A stretch of DNA of 6,220 nucleotides from Pseudomonadota bacterium. GTDB taxonomy: Bacteria; Pseudomonadota; Alphaproteobacteria; Rhizobiales; Rhizobiaceae. Below, in pieces: positions 5,158 through 6,220 of the stretch (positions within the stretch are counted from its first letter, which is position 1; each line of letters opens with the position of its first letter). Both the position numbers and the translations under genes were made by a program. The stretch spans positions 1 to 6,220 of the forward strand of contig JAEXXS010000251.1 in assembly GCA_023451915.1 (NCBI GenBank), read 5' to 3'. The notes below the pieces were generated by a model. It worked only from the letters and a program-made list of their open reading frames with translations, searched no databases and had not been told where the DNA came from.

Positions 5158-6220
5158 ATGGCAGTCAGTGCTAACAGGCTGGAGCTTCTGCAGATCGCCG
5201 ATGCGGTCGCACGCGAGAAGTCGATTGACCGCGAGATCGTTCTCGCGGCCATGGCCGATGCGATCCAGAAGGCAGCGCGTTCGCGTTATGGTCAGGAAAG
5301 CAACATCCGCGCCGACATCAATGCGAAGTCGGGCGAGATCAAGCTTCAGCGTCTGCTTGAAGTGGTTGAGACCGTCGAAGACTACGCCACCCAGATTTCG
5401 CTGTTCACCGCACGCGACCGCAACCCGGATGCGCAGATCGGCGACTTCATCGCCGACCAGCTGCCGCCGATGGATTTCGGTCGTATCGCTGCCCAGTCGG
5501 CCAAGCAGGTTATCGTGCAGAAAGTGCGCGAAGCCGAGCGCGACCGTCAGTTTGACGAGTATAAGGACCGCGTTGGCGAGATCGTCAACGGCACCGTGAA
5601 GCGCGTCGAATACGGCAATGTGATCGTCGATCTGGGCCGTGGCGAAGCCATCGTGCGCCGTGACGAGCTGATCCCGCGTGAAGCCTTCCGTTATGGCGAC
5701 CGTATCCGCGCCTATGTTTACGATGTGCGTCGCGAACAGCGCGGCCCGCAGATTTTCCTGTCGCGCACCCATCCGCAATTCATGGCGAAGCTCTTCACCA
5801 TGGAAGTGCCGGAAATTTATGATGGCATCATCGAGATCAAGTCCGTCGCCCGTGATCCGGGTTCGCGCGCCAAGATTGCTGTGGTTTCGCGCGATGCGTC
5901 CATCGATCCGGTCGGCGCCTGCGTTGGTATGCGCGGTTCGCGTGTTCAGGCGGTTGTGGCCGAGCTCCAGGGCGAAAAGATCGACATTATTCCGTGGTCG
6001 CCCGATGCGGCTTCCTTCATCGTCAACGCGCTTCAGCCTGCTGAAGTTGCCAAGGTTGTTCTCGATGAAGATGCGGAACGTATTGAAGTTGTGGTCCCGA
6101 ATGACCAACTATCACTTGCGATCGGTCGTCGCGGCCAGAATGTCCGCCTCGCATCGCAGCTCACCGGTTGGGACATCGACATTCTGACGGAGGACGAAGA
6201 GTCCGAACGTCGTCAGAAGG
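5158..6220 (+). CDS. nusA: Transcription termination/antitermination factor NusA, 3'-truncated by window edge
   Basis: NusA binds RNA polymerase and nascent RNA; it enhances pausing and intrinsic termination, and takes part in antitermination on rRNA operons. The frame is open from ATG 5158 to the edge, giving 354 residues of an expected 500-plus; the C-terminal acidic-repeat region is outside. The start is clear: AAGGAG (5146-5151) six bases upstream and the typical N-terminus [20 protein letters not shown]. Domains in order: RNA-polymerase-binding N-terminal domain (about 1-135), S1 domain (about 140-205, [20 protein letters not shown] to IFLSRTHP), KH1 with GMRG at 257-260, KH2 with GRRG at 323-326. 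All expected motifs are intact. It is co-transcribed with rimP, and since NusA acts on intrinsic terminators, the terminator in this operon's leader offers a route to autoregulation. Confidence 0.97.
   Translation, partial: MAVSANRLELLQIADAVAREKSIDREIVLAAMADAIQKAARSRYGQESNIRADINAKSGEIKLQRLLEVVETVEDYATQISLFTARDRNPDAQIGDFIADQLPPMDFGRIAAQSAKQVIVQKVREAERDRQFDEYKDRVGEIVNGTVKRVEYGNVIVDLGRGEAIVRRDELIPREAFRYGDRIRAYVYDVRREQRGPQIFLSRTHPQFMAKLFTMEVPEIYDGIIEIKSVARDPGSRAKIAVVSRDASIDPVGACVGMRGSRVQAVVAELQGEKIDIIPWSPDAASFIVNALQPAEVAKVVLDEDAERIEVVVPNDQLSLAIGRRGQNVRLASQLTGWDIDILTEDEESERRQK

Noticed and set aside
4414..6108. 564-codon open frame on the minus strand opposite rimP and nusA
   Set aside because: It covers two certain genes and their spacer and shows no family resemblance. 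Long antisense frames are common opposite highly biased genes.
1..6220. Mobile elements, CRISPR arrays, phage or defence genes
   Set aside because: No transposase, integrase, spaced repeats or defence domains are seen. Gene order and composition are those of a conserved core region.

Overview
The window is a stretch of conserved chromosomal housekeeping DNA, with every supported gene on the + strand: lnt (5' end missing), a small Xre/PraR-like regulator, metK, trmB, rimP and nusA (3' end missing). The GC-rich codon usage, the long alphaproteobacterial form of MetK, the Rhizobiales-type Xre protein and the order lnt-xre-metK-trmB-rimP-nusA point to Rhizobiales. Overall protein similarity by memory suggests the Brucella/Ochrobactrum family. 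The order is a confident inference; the family is less certain, because no database search was possible.

Layout. Positions 1-1379 hold the C-terminal 458 residues of apolipoprotein N-acyltransferase. Its stop codon lies inside a perfect -35 box (TTGACA) of a likely promoter for the regulator. The 158-base gap that follows also holds a tandem 9-mer repeat and a perfect inverted repeat. Positions 1538-1951 encode a 137-residue HTH regulator. A 233-base gap then leads to metK (GTG start at 2185). This gap contains three copies of TTGGCGG, a weak promoter candidate and two perfect hairpins in the presumed metK leader. metK ends at 3447 and is followed by an 11-bp hairpin, then trmB (3557-4258). 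Between trmB and rimP there is a good promoter and, downstream of it, a strong intrinsic terminator that ends 53 bases before the rimP start. This looks like a leader attenuator for rimP-nusA. rimP starts at TTG 4420, and nusA (ATG 5158) runs off the right edge. There is no gene-free stretch above 300 bases.

How the genes relate. MetK makes S-adenosylmethionine, and TrmB next door spends it on m7G46 in tRNA. RimP matures the 30S subunit and NusA controls RNA polymerase pausing, termination and antitermination, so this half of the window serves translation and transcription. Lnt belongs to envelope lipoprotein maturation and is the tail of an upstream operon. The coding content is ordinary. 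I see no new multi-gene system; the interesting signals are in the four intergenic regions, chiefly the rimP-nusA leader and the metK leader.
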